A stretch of 64,000 bases of DNA from Pseudomonadota bacterium. Its GTDB lineage: Bacteria > Pseudomonadota > Gammaproteobacteria > Steroidobacterales > Steroidobacteraceae. Numbering within the stretch: the first letter of the stretch is position 1; each line of letters starts with the position of its first letter. The notes beneath the pieces are model-generated. The model was not told the DNA's origin, searched no databases, and saw nothing but the letters and a program-made list of their open reading frames with translations. The translations under genes were made by a program, and so were the position numbers. Below, in pieces: positions 25,359 through 33,290 of the stretch. Location of the stretch: positions 15,721 through 79,720 of the forward strand of contig JAJZFQ010000097.1 of the NCBI GenBank assembly GCA_021805275.1. Reading direction: 5' to 3'.

Positions 25359-26831
25359 CTACCGCTCCGGCGGCACGCCTGCGCCGGGGTTGTAGCGCGC
25401 CTTCTCAGGCGGACGCCACCGCCGCCACAGCAGGCTCAGGCCCAGCCACGCACAGAGCGCCGCGAGCGGCCAGGCGAGCAGCTGCGGCACCCAGAAGCCG
25501 AGTACGGCAAGCACCACGAGCGCGCCGCCGGCGACGCTCAACACCCCGCGCTCGGAGTTGCCGAGCACTCGCCGGTTAGCGATGGCCGCGCCCACCGTGT
25601 TGGCCAGGCGCAGCGCGCTCGCCGCCGCCCGCGAGGAGCTGCCGCTGCGGGAGTTGCGCGCGAGCGGCGGCTGCGGCTGCGGACGTCGGCCCTTTAACTG
25701 CAGCTCCGTGGCGTTGGCGAGGTCGCGCTGGTACTGCTCCTGCATCTGCCCGGCAAACCCCGTGTCCTCCATGGCGGCGTCGATCTCGCAGTTGGCCAGC
25801 CAGCTCGAGAGGTTCAGGTTGGACGAGCCGACGCGCGCCCAGCGTCCATCCGCCACGGCAGTCTTGGCGTGCATCATGCTGCCGTTCCACTCGAACACCC
25901 GGATGCCCGCCTCGAGCAGCGGCCGATAGCCGGCGCGCGACAGGGCGCCGACCGCCGGCAGATTATTGCTGCCGGGCACGAGCAGTCGCACATCCACACC
26001 ATCGGCCGCTGCGGCCGCCAGGCCGCGCACGTAGGTCGGGATGCCGACGAAATAGGCGTCGCTGATCCACAGGCTGCGGGTCGCCATCGCGGCGATCAGG
26101 CTGTCGAGCCGGTACATCGCCCCGTGCGCCGGCAGAGTCGCGATGACCCGCAGCGCCACCTCGCCGCAGGCTTGCGGCGGCGGCGTCGCCGGGAAGGCGA
26201 GCGGCGCGCCGAGTCCCGCCCAGCTGTCCCGGAAAGCGGCCTCGATGTCAGTCACGGCCGGGCCGGCGATCAGCACGCCGCTGTCGCGCCAAGGAGCCAC
26301 GCCGCGCGTGGAATCGCCGAGCCACTTCGCGGCGATGCACACCCCGGAGATCGAGCCCACCTGCCCGTCGACCACCAACAGTTTGCGGTGGTCGCGCCCG
26401 ATCCACCCGAGCGGGCTGTCCACGCGCGGCCGGTTGAAGGCTCGCACGAGCACCCCGGCGGCCCGCAGCGGTGCGAAGAAGGCGCGTCCCGCGTTGCCGA
26501 GGGTGCCGAACCAGTCGTGGATCAACGCCACGCCCACCCCGGCGCGCGCCCGCCCGATCAGCAGATCGCGAAACCGGCGTCCCACGGCATCGTCGGCAAT
26601 GATGTAGTTCTCGAGCAGCACGTAGTGGCGCGCGTTCTCGATCAGCCCCGCCCAGGCCTGGAAATGGGCCTCCCCGTCGATCAGCAGCTGCACGCGGTTG
26701 CCACCCACCAGCGGGGCGCCGGCGGCGCGGCTGAGCGCCTGACCGGCGAGCAGCTGCAGCGAGGCAAACCGCGGATGGACCGCTCGGGAATCCGCGCCGC
26801 TCATCGCAGGGGTGTGGGCAGAGGCGGGCAT
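25359..26831 (-). CDS. clsB: phospholipase D-superfamily cardiolipin synthase (ClsB-like) with C-terminal membrane anchor
   Basis: The 490-residue protein has two HKD phosphodiesterase motifs: the first around His148 (DHRKLLVVDG, with GSISG after it), the second around His321 (MMHAKTAVADG, then GSSNLNLSSW). Such enzymes condense phospholipids to cardiolipin. Unlike ClsA it has no N-terminal transmembrane helices, matching ClsB, but it ends in two hydrophobic helices (about residues 435-480) before a basic tail. The start ATG 26831 has no clear Shine-Dalgarno; ATG 26804 is an alternative. It lies 20 bases after the ltrA-like gene. Confidence 0.85.
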   Translation of the reverse strand: MPASAHTPAMSGADSRAVHPRFASLQLLAGQALSRAAGAPLVGGNRVQLLIDGEAHFQAWAGLIENARHYVLLENYIIADDAVGRRFRDLLIGRARAGVGVALIHDWFGTLGNAGRAFFAPLRAAGVLVRAFNRPRVDSPLGWIGRDHRKLLVVDGQVGSISGVCIAAKWLGDSTRGVAPWRDSGVLIAGPAVTDIEAAFRDSWAGLGAPLAFPATPPPQACGEVALRVIATLPAHGAMYRLDSLIAAMATRSLWISDAYFVGIPTYVRGLAAAAADGVDVRLLVPGSNNLPAVGALSRAGYRPLLEAGIRVFEWNGSMMHAKTAVADGRWARVGSSNLNLSSWLANCEIDAAMEDTGFAGQMQEQYQRDLANATELQLKGRRPQPQPPLARNSRSGSSSRAAASALRLANTVGAAIANRRVLGNSERGVLSVAGGALVVLAVLGFWVPQLLAWPLAALCAWLGLSLLWRRWRPPEKARYNPGAGVPPER

Positions 26832-26851
26832 GGCCGGTGCGGCGCGCCGCT

Positions 26852-28060
26852 TCAGTGCCCCGGTCGGGCGGCCGGGATACGCGCCGCAGGGCCTCGGCTC
26901 ATGCGCCTCTCCCAGTACGACACGGCGAGCAGCACCACCGTCCCGAGCGCCGCCGGCAAGAAGAGATTGACCTGCCCGGTGACCGGTGCGAGCAGCACCA
27001 GCACGCCGGCCGCCAGCACGTGCGACAGCGGAATCACGCCGTACACCAGACGCTTGTAGAACGCGCTGCCGAGCAGGTACAGGCAGGGCCCGGCGGCGAG
27101 TACCGCGACCTGCGCGCGCGCCGGCGCGCCAAACGGCCGCGCCAGCACCACATCGCCGCCGACCGCTGCGGCGATGATTGCGGCAATGAGGATCGCGTGG
27201 ATGTAGTGGAAGCTCGCGCCCATGCGACCCGGATCGCGCGACTGCACGATCGCCGCCGTCGCAGCGCGGCTCGAGGTGCCGAAATACAGCCACCACATCG
27301 CGAGTGTGCCGAGGAACGCCAGCAGCGCAGCGAGACTCTCCCCGATGGACGGGATCCCGGCGCGCCCCAGGGCCGCCCCGGTGACGAGCAGCGATTCCCC
27401 GAGCGCGACGATGACGAATTGCTGACAGCGCTCGGCCAAATGCGCACCCTCGATGGTCCAATCGCGGGTCCGCGAGCGTCCCAGCCCGGGCAGCGCGAAG
27501 CCGAACATCGGGGAGAGGTACTCGCACAGCACCGCGGCCGGCCAGAGCAGCAGGCGCAGGCGCGGCGCGGCGAAGCCGCCGGCGAGCCAGAAGATCGCCG
27601 CGATGAGCACCCAGGCGAGGATGCGCCGGTAATTGGCCGCCAGCGCATGGCCGGCGGGCAGGCGCGCAACGACATAGGCGGTACGCCCCACCTGCATCGC
27701 GGCATACGCAAGCGCGAACAGCCAGCCCCGCTCGGCGAACGCCTGGGGAATGCTCGAGGCCATCACCAGCGCGAGCGCCATGCTCGCCAGGAGCAGGGTG
27801 CGGATCGCGGGCGTCTGCGGATCGAACCAGTTGGTGACCCAGCAGGTGTACTGCCAGCCGAGCCAGACGGCGAACCAGAGGATCAGTGCCTGAGCGACCC
27901 CCAGGGCGGTGAGGTGATGCCAGAGGAGATGACTCAACTGGGTGAGCGCGAAGGCGTAGACCAGATCGAAGAACAGCTCCTCGCTGGTCACGTGCGCCGG
28001 CGCACCGTCGCGGCGGCGCAGCAATGGGTGCACGTCCTGCACATTTGCCGGCGCGCTCAC
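26852..28060 (-). CDS. low temperature requirement protein A (LtrA) family membrane protein
   Basis: The 402-residue polytopic membrane protein has about ten helices. The family signature EELFFDLVYAFALTQLSHLL is near residue 27, and ERCQQFVIVALGESLLVTG matches the second conserved LtrA block. LtrA was named from a Listeria mutant that failed to grow in the cold; its biochemical role is unknown. It sits between pmbA and the ClsB-like gene on the same strand. A link to membrane adaptation together with cardiolipin synthesis is a guess from position. Confidence 0.88.
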   Translation of the reverse strand: MSAPANVQDVHPLLRRRDGAPAHVTSEELFFDLVYAFALTQLSHLLWHHLTALGVAQALILWFAVWLGWQYTCWVTNWFDPQTPAIRTLLLASMALALVMASSIPQAFAERGWLFALAYAAMQVGRTAYVVARLPAGHALAANYRRILAWVLIAAIFWLAGGFAAPRLRLLLWPAAVLCEYLSPMFGFALPGLGRSRTRDWTIEGAHLAERCQQFVIVALGESLLVTGAALGRAGIPSIGESLAALLAFLGTLAMWWLYFGTSSRAATAAIVQSRDPGRMGASFHYIHAILIAAIIAAAVGGDVVLARPFGAPARAQVAVLAAGPCLYLLGSAFYKRLVYGVIPLSHVLAAGVLVLLAPVTGQVNLFLPAALGTVVLLAVSYWERRMSRGPAARIPAARPGH

Positions 28061-28111
28061 GTCCGGTCGCTCAGCGGTCGGCGGCGGTGCGCATGGCCGG
28101 TCACGTCGCGC

Positions 28112-29461
28112 TCAATCCCCGGCGATGGTCATCTCGCCGACCAGCAGCGAGCCGCAGCGGATGGTGCCGCGCGCGTCGATGTCGTCCCCGAGCGCAACGA
28201 TGTCCTGGTACATCCGGCGCAGACTGCCGGCGATGGTCACCTCGTGCACCGGATGGACGATGGCGCCATCCTGGACCCAGAACCCACTCGCCCCGCGCGA
28301 ATAATCCCCGGTGACGCCGTTGACCCCCTGGCCCATCAGCTCCGTCACCCACAATCCGGTGCCCATCTCGCGCAGCAGCGCCTCGCGCGAGCATGGCGCA
28401 GCGGAGCCGACCAGCAGATTGTGAATGCCGCCGGCGTTGCCGGTGGTCTTCAGTCCGAGGCGCCGCGCCGAGTAGCTGCCGAGCACGTAGCCCTGCAGCA
28501 CACCGCCATCGACCAGCTCGCGGTCTTGCGTTGCTACGCCCTCGGCGTCGAACGGGGCGCTGCCGAGCCCCTTCGCAATGTGGGGCCGCTCGCTCATCTG
28601 CATGCCCGCCGGGAACACGCGCTCGCCGGCCGCATCGAGCAGGAAGGAAGCCTTGCGGTACTGGCTCGAGCCGCTGATCGCCGCCAAGAAATGCTGCACC
28701 AGGCCTCGGGCCATCTCCGCGGCAAATAACACCGGCGCGCGCCGGGTGGTCAGCTTGCGCGCGCCGAGCCGCGCGCAGGCGCGCCGCCCGGCGGCGAGCC
28801 CGACCTCCTCCGGGGACTCGAGCTCGAGCGGGTCGCGCGCGGCGGTGAACCAGTAGTCCCGCTGCATCTGCTCGTCCTGCTGGGCCACCAGCGCACAGCT
28901 GACCGAATGGCTGGTAGCACTGAAGCCAGCGAGAAAGCCGAGCGAGTTGCCGTACACGCCGGTGTGACGCTGCGTATTGACCGAGGCGCCCTCGGAGTTG
29001 GTGATGCGCGCATCGACCTGCATGCCCGCGTGCTCGCAGCGGCGCGCGATGTCGATCGCCGCCTCGGCGGCGATCTCCCAGGGATGATCGAGGTCCAGAT
29101 CGGGAATCGTGCTCGCCAGCGCCTCGCGCTCGGGCAGCCCCGCATAGGGATCCTCGGCGGTGTAGCGGGCGATCGCACAGGCCTTCTCGATACTCGCCCG
29201 CACCGCCGCGCGACTGAGATCCGCGGTACTCGCACCGCCCTTGCGGTGGCCGAAGTACACCGTCACCGCCAGACCCCGGTCGCGCTGGTATTCGATCGTC
29301 TCGACCTCCCCCAAGCGCACCGAGACCCCGAGCCCCTGGCCCGTGCTGGCATCGGCCTCGGCCTGGGTCGCGCCGAGCCGCGCAGCCTCCTCGAGCGCGA
29401 AGCGGACGACGTCCGCGAGCGGTGTGCAGGGAGCGGCGTGCGGCTGCAGAGCCTGTGGCAT
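28112..29461 (-). CDS. pmbA: metalloprotease PmbA/TldE
   Basis: PmbA (TldE) is the partner of TldD; together they form a protease that matures peptides such as microcin B17 and degrades CcdA. The 449 residues show EYQRDRGLAVTVYFGHRKG, SEGASVNTQR, and near the end GVTGDYSRGASGFWVQDG and HEVTIAGSL, all TldD/PmbA family motifs. PmbA subunits lack the metal-binding HExxxH of TldD, and none is seen here. It is divergent from yjgA, a conserved pmbA-yjgA pairing in gammaproteobacteria. Confidence 0.95.
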   Translation of the reverse strand: MPQALQPHAAPCTPLADVVRFALEEAARLGATQAEADASTGQGLGVSVRLGEVETIEYQRDRGLAVTVYFGHRKGGASTADLSRAAVRASIEKACAIARYTAEDPYAGLPEREALASTIPDLDLDHPWEIAAEAAIDIARRCEHAGMQVDARITNSEGASVNTQRHTGVYGNSLGFLAGFSATSHSVSCALVAQQDEQMQRDYWFTAARDPLELESPEEVGLAAGRRACARLGARKLTTRRAPVLFAAEMARGLVQHFLAAISGSSQYRKASFLLDAAGERVFPAGMQMSERPHIAKGLGSAPFDAEGVATQDRELVDGGVLQGYVLGSYSARRLGLKTTGNAGGIHNLLVGSAAPCSREALLREMGTGLWVTELMGQGVNGVTGDYSRGASGFWVQDGAIVHPVHEVTIAGSLRRMYQDIVALGDDIDARGTIRCGSLLVGEMTIAGD

Positions 29462-29565
29462 GGACGGTCCTCGTTGGGCGGATCACCGCTGGCTGCCGTG
29501 CTCACGCGGCCGGGCGGAATGCGCTAGTGTAGCAGCCATGCACCGCCGCCCACCGCATCCGCCCC

Positions 29566-30084
29566 GTGCGCGCCCCTGAGCCCGAGCCGCACGAGCCGAC
29601 CGAAGAGCCGCCTAGCAAGAGCGCGCGCAAGCGCGCCGCGCACGCGGCCCAGGACCTCGGCGAGGCCCTGATCGCCCTGCGCGACCGCGACCTCGAGGCC
29701 CTCGAGCTGCCCACGGTGCTGCTCGAGGCCGTACGCGAGGCCCGCGGCATCCGCAGCCGGGCTGGCGGAGCGCGCCAGCGGCAGTACATCGGCAAGCTGA
29801 TGCGCCAGATCGACCTCGAGCCGATCCGGCGGACCCTGGCGGCCCGCAGCGCCGCGGACGCCGAGGAGACTCAGCGCTTCAAGCGTGCCGAGCACTGGCG
29901 CGAGCGGCTGTTCACCGAGGGGGAGACGGCTCTGGAGGCGCTCGCCGGGCTCCGTCCCGGGCTCGATCGCAGCGAATGGGCGAGCCTGCTGCGGGCGGCG
30001 CGCGCCGAACGACCCGTCGGCGGTGCCACCCAGGGACCGGCGGGCCGTGCGCTGTTTCGCGCTTTGCGCCGCCTGCTTGGGTAG
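29566..30084 (+). CDS. yjgA: YjgA/DUF615 family protein (ribosome-associated)
   Basis: The 172-residue protein matches the DarP/YjgA family: [46 protein letters not shown] and the C-terminal [12 protein letters not shown]. coli YjgA associates with late 50S assembly intermediates. The start must be GTG 29566 because no in-frame ATG precedes the conserved region. A 13-codon ATG-started frame at 29538-29579 ends just inside the gene. The gene is divergent from pmbA and 10 bases before purE. Confidence 0.9.
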   Translation: MRAPEPEPHEPTEEPPSKSARKRAAHAAQDLGEALIALRDRDLEALELPTVLLEAVREARGIRSRAGGARQRQYIGKLMRQIDLEPIRRTLAARSAADAEETQRFKRAEHWRERLFTEGETALEALAGLRPGLDRSEWASLLRAARAERPVGGATQGPAGRALFRALRRLLG

Positions 30085-30094
30085 AATCACCCGG

Positions 30095-30592
30095 ATGAAC
30101 GCGCTCGTCGGCATCATCATGGGCTCCACGTCGGACTGGGAAACGCTGCGCGCAGCCGCCGACATGTTGGATAAGCTGAGCATCGCCTACGAGGTCAGGG
30201 TGGTCTCCGCGCACCGCACCCCCGACCTGCTGTTCGAGTACGCCGCGAGTGCGCGCGGGCGCGGCCTGGAGGTGATCATCGCCGGAGCCGGCGGCGCGGC
30301 ACACCTGCCCGGCATGACCGCCGCCAAGACCATACTGCCGGTGCTCGGCGTGCCGGTGCCGAGCAAGACCCTCGGCGGACTCGACTCGCTCCTGTCGATT
30401 GTGCAGATGCCCACCGGGGTGCCGGTCGCCACCTTCGCCATCGGGGCAGCCGGCGCGGCCAACGCCGCGCTGTGCGCCGCCTCGATACTCGCCAACCGGC
30501 ACGCAGCCGTGGCCGAGGCGCTCGAGGCGTTTCGCCAGGCGCAGACCGCCGCGGTGCTCGCCCAACCCGATCCGCGCGCGGTCCGCTCGTGA
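30095..30592 (+). CDS. purE: N5-carboxyaminoimidazole ribonucleotide mutase
   Basis: PurE rearranges N5-CAIR, made by PurK, to CAIR. The 165-residue protein starts at ATG 30095 and carries [22 protein letters not shown] and [13 protein letters not shown], the phosphate- and substrate-binding loops of class I PurE. Its stop overlaps the purK start by GTGA. A TAGAAT box 8 bases upstream of the ATG could be a promoter with a very short leader. Confidence 0.97.
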   Translation: MNALVGIIMGSTSDWETLRAAADMLDKLSIAYEVRVVSAHRTPDLLFEYAASARGRGLEVIIAGAGGAAHLPGMTAAKTILPVLGVPVPSKTLGGLDSLLSIVQMPTGVPVATFAIGAAGAANAALCAASILANRHAAVAEALEAFRQAQTAAVLAQPDPRAVRS

Positions 30593-31698
30593 CCGTCGGA
30601 ATCATCGGCGGCGGCCAGCTCGGCCGCATGCTCGCACTGGCCGGCTACCCGCTCGGTCTGGACTTCGTGTTCCTCGATCCCTCGCGCGAGGCGCCGGCCG
30701 GCAAGGTCGCCCCCGTGCTGCATGGCGCGTTCACCGATCCGCAGGTGCTGAAATGGCTGTCGCGCGAGTGCGAGGTGCTGACCTTCGACTGGGAGAACAT
30801 CTCGGTCGAAGCGCTGCGCAAGCACGCGCGCGGTCCGCGGCGCGCACGCATCTGCCCGCCACCGGTGGCGCTCGCGACGGCCCAGGACCGTGTGGCGGAG
30901 AAGCGGCTGTTCGAGCGCCTCGGCATTCCGACGACGCGCTGGCGTGCGGTCGAATCAGGCGCGGCGCTCGAGCGGGCACTGCGCGAGGTCGGCCTGCCCG
31001 GGGTACTGAAAACCCGGCGCATGGGCTACGACGGCAAAGGCCAGGCGCGCATCGGCACCCACCAGGAGGCGCTGCGCGCCTGGCAGAGGCTCGGCGACGT
31101 GCCGCTGATCTACGAGGAATGGGTGCCGTTCGAGTGTGAAGTGTCCATCATCGGGGCGCGCAGCACGCGCGGGGAGACCGTCTTCTATCCGCTGAACGGC
31201 AACGTACACGCCGACGGTATCCTGCGGGCCACGCGTGCCCCCTACGGCCCAACCCGTTGGCAGCGCAGCGCCGTCGACTACCTCACTCGCTGTCTCGAGC
31301 ACTTCCATTACACCGGGGTGCTGACCATCGAGTTCTTCGTGCGCGAGGGGCGCCTGATCGCCAACGAGATGGCTCCGCGAGTGCACAACTCCGGCCACTG
31401 GACCATCGAGGGCAGCGCCACCAGCCAGTTCGAGAACCACCTGCGCGCGATCCTGGGCTTGCCGCTCGGCTCGACGCGCCCGACGGGCCACAGCGCCATG
31501 GTAAATCTGATCGGCGAGATCCCCGCGCGGCAGTGGCTGCTGGAGTTCGAGGGGCTGCACCTGCACGATTACGGCAAACAGCCCCGACCGGGACGCAAGC
31601 TCGGGCACTGCACGCTGGTCGAGGCGACCGCCACTGGGCGCGACCGTCTGACGCGGCGGCTGCTCGGGCGGCTGGCCCCGGGGGTACGGCTGCCGTAG
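30589..31698 (+). CDS. purK: 5-(carboxyamino)imidazole ribonucleotide synthase
   Basis: This ATP-grasp enzyme carboxylates AIR with bicarbonate. The 369-residue protein begins at GTG 30589, overlapping purE by 4 bases, and starts with [24 protein letters not shown]-grasp elements include [28 protein letters not shown] and [16 protein letters not shown]. Together purE-purK and the separately encoded purC cover three consecutive purine steps. Confidence 0.96.
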   Translation: MTVGIIGGGQLGRMLALAGYPLGLDFVFLDPSREAPAGKVAPVLHGAFTDPQVLKWLSRECEVLTFDWENISVEALRKHARGPRRARICPPPVALATAQDRVAEKRLFERLGIPTTRWRAVESGAALERALREVGLPGVLKTRRMGYDGKGQARIGTHQEALRAWQRLGDVPLIYEEWVPFECEVSIIGARSTRGETVFYPLNGNVHADGILRATRAPYGPTRWQRSAVDYLTRCLEHFHYTGVLTIEFFVREGRLIANEMAPRVHNSGHWTIEGSATSQFENHLRAILGLPLGSTRPTGHSAMVNLIGEIPARQWLLEFEGLHLHDYGKQPRPGRKLGHCTLVEATATGRDRLTRRLLGRLAPGVRLP

Positions 31699-31712
31699 CA
31701 TACCTGCCAGCC

Positions 31713-33011
31713 ATGTACATCGAGCCGTTTCATCTGAAGGAACTGCCGTTCAGGCTCAGCCCCGACCCTCAGTTCCTGTTTCTCTCCAAGCAGCACTCCC
31801 GCGCCAAGGCGTACATGGAGTCGACGATCTGGTTCGCCGACGGCTTCGTGGTGATCACCGGGGAGATCGGCGCGGGCAAGACCACGCTCATCGAGTCGTT
31901 CCTGCGGGAGATCCCCCAGGACGTTGTGGTCGCACAGATCAACCAGACGCAGGTCTCGGCAGTCGATTTCCTGCAGTCGCTGCTCGCGCAGTTCGGTTTC
32001 TCGCCGTTCAAGATGAAGAAAAGCGAGCTGCTGGTCACGCTGAACAACTTCCTCATCGAGCAGTACGCCGCCGGCCGGCGCGTGCTGCTGATCGTCGATG
32101 AGGCCCAGAATCTCTCCCAGCGCGTGCTCGAGGAGATTCGTCTGCTCTCAGGCGTGGAGACGACCAAGGAGAAGGTGCTGCGCATCATCCTCGCTGGCCA
32201 GCCCGAACTCAACGCCAAGCTCGATGCCCCGGAGCTGGTGCAGCTGAACCAGCGCGTACGGCTGCGCTTTCACCTCGCCGCGCTCTCGCCGCAGGAAACC
32301 GCCGAGTACATCCGCCATCGGCTCGAGGTCGCCGGGGCCGCGGAGCGGGAGATCTTCGCGCCGGACACGTTTGCCGAAATCCACCGTTATACCGGTGGGG
32401 TTCCCCGTCTGATCAACACCCTGTGCGACACGGCCATGATGGCCGCCTACACCGATGACCGCGACCATGTGCTCCTCGCCGACATCGCCGGGGCGATCGC
32501 CGAGCTGCAGTGGGTGGAATACGCCGCTCGCCCGCAGGGGCTCGGCTCAACGATGGCGGCGCGCGCGCGCGCCAGAGGCGACTCGGTCGTGCCACCGCTC
32601 GCGCGGCTGCAGGTGCTCGATGGCGCCCACACGCAGCAGGAAGTCGCGCTGCGGCCCGGGCGGGTCATCGTCGGGCGCACTCCGGACAACGATCTTCAGA
32701 TCGACAGCCGCTTCATCAGCCGGCATCACTGCCAGATCACCACCACCAATCACGCCAGCATCATCGAGGATCTCAACAGCACCAACGGGCTGTACGTGAG
32801 GTCGCTGCGCGTGCACCGCCACTACCTGCGTGACGGCGACGTGGTGTTGATCGGCAAGCACGAGCTGCTCTACATCGACGGGCGCCTGCCGCACACGCGC
32901 GCCAACCCGAACGACACCCTGCCGGGGATTCCGACGCTCGGCCACGAGGATGACACGCTCGCCGGCGAGGAACTGCCGGTCGAGATCCCGACCGTCTCGC
33001 CGCGCTCCTAG
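31713..33011 (+). CDS. ExeA/GspA-type AAA ATPase fused to a C-terminal FHA domain
   Basis: The 432-residue protein starts at ATG 31713. It has an N-terminal YIEPFHLKELPFRLSPDPQF segment typical of ExeA-like ATPases, Walker A GEIGAGKT (residues 50-57), Walker B LLIVDE (to residue 130), and GVPRLINTLCD in the sensor region. About residues 310-390 form an FHA fold (VIVGRTPDNDLQIDSRFISRHH, ending DLNSTNGLYV), which reads phosphothreonine. Type II secretion or pilus-assembly ExeA proteins bind peptidoglycan instead. No secretion or exopolysaccharide genes are nearby, so its target complex is unknown. A TAGCAT box 12 bases upstream may be the promoter. Confidence 0.88.
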   Translation: MYIEPFHLKELPFRLSPDPQFLFLSKQHSRAKAYMESTIWFADGFVVITGEIGAGKTTLIESFLREIPQDVVVAQINQTQVSAVDFLQSLLAQFGFSPFKMKKSELLVTLNNFLIEQYAAGRRVLLIVDEAQNLSQRVLEEIRLLSGVETTKEKVLRIILAGQPELNAKLDAPELVQLNQRVRLRFHLAALSPQETAEYIRHRLEVAGAAEREIFAPDTFAEIHRYTGGVPRLINTLCDTAMMAAYTDDRDHVLLADIAGAIAELQWVEYAARPQGLGSTMAARARARGDSVVPPLARLQVLDGAHTQQEVALRPGRVIVGRTPDNDLQIDSRFISRHHCQITTTNHASIIEDLNSTNGLYVRSLRVHRHYLRDGDVVLIGKHELLYIDGRLPHTRANPNDTLPGIPTLGHEDDTLAGEELPVEIPTVSPRS

Positions 33012-33283
33012 TCGAAGTCCCGGTCCGGCGGCGGGCGTGGGGCATCCCCGGGCTGGCGCCCGCGGGCAGTACCGCCCGTCCCATAGCGCTCCCCGAGCGC
33101 CCGGAATTCCCGCCGGCGCAGCAGCAGCACCGCGCCGGCGAGCACGCCGGCGAGGCCGGCCAAGCCGGCGATCAGGCTGCGCGCGCTTGCGTTCGAGGCG
33201 AGATAGCTGTACGCGAGCGCGGCCAGGCCGAGCGTGATGTACAGCCAGGGCAGTCCCTCATAAAGCCTTCGCGGAACGTGCAT
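33008..33283 (-). CDS. small two-helix membrane protein, unknown
   Basis: The 91-residue protein starts at ATG 33283 behind GAGG, 7 bases after the plsB stop, so it is probably in the plsB transcript. Two hydrophobic helices (LPWLYITLGLAALAYSYL and LIAGLAGLAGVLAGAVLLL) are followed by RRREF and a Gly/Pro/Arg-rich tail ending in acidic residues. The stop overlaps the convergent ATPase gene by 4 bases. I do not recognise the family. Confidence 0.65.
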   Translation of the reverse strand: MHVPRRLYEGLPWLYITLGLAALAYSYLASNASARSLIAGLAGLAGVLAGAVLLLRRREFRALGERYGTGGTARGRQPGDAPRPPPDRDFD

Positions 33284-33290
33284 AGACACC

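Noticed and set aside
25359..27527. Extension of the ClsB-like frame to 722 codons
   Set aside because: The first 230 codons overlap the LtrA gene in another frame and are Arg-rich chance sequence; the PLD-type protein begins near 26831.
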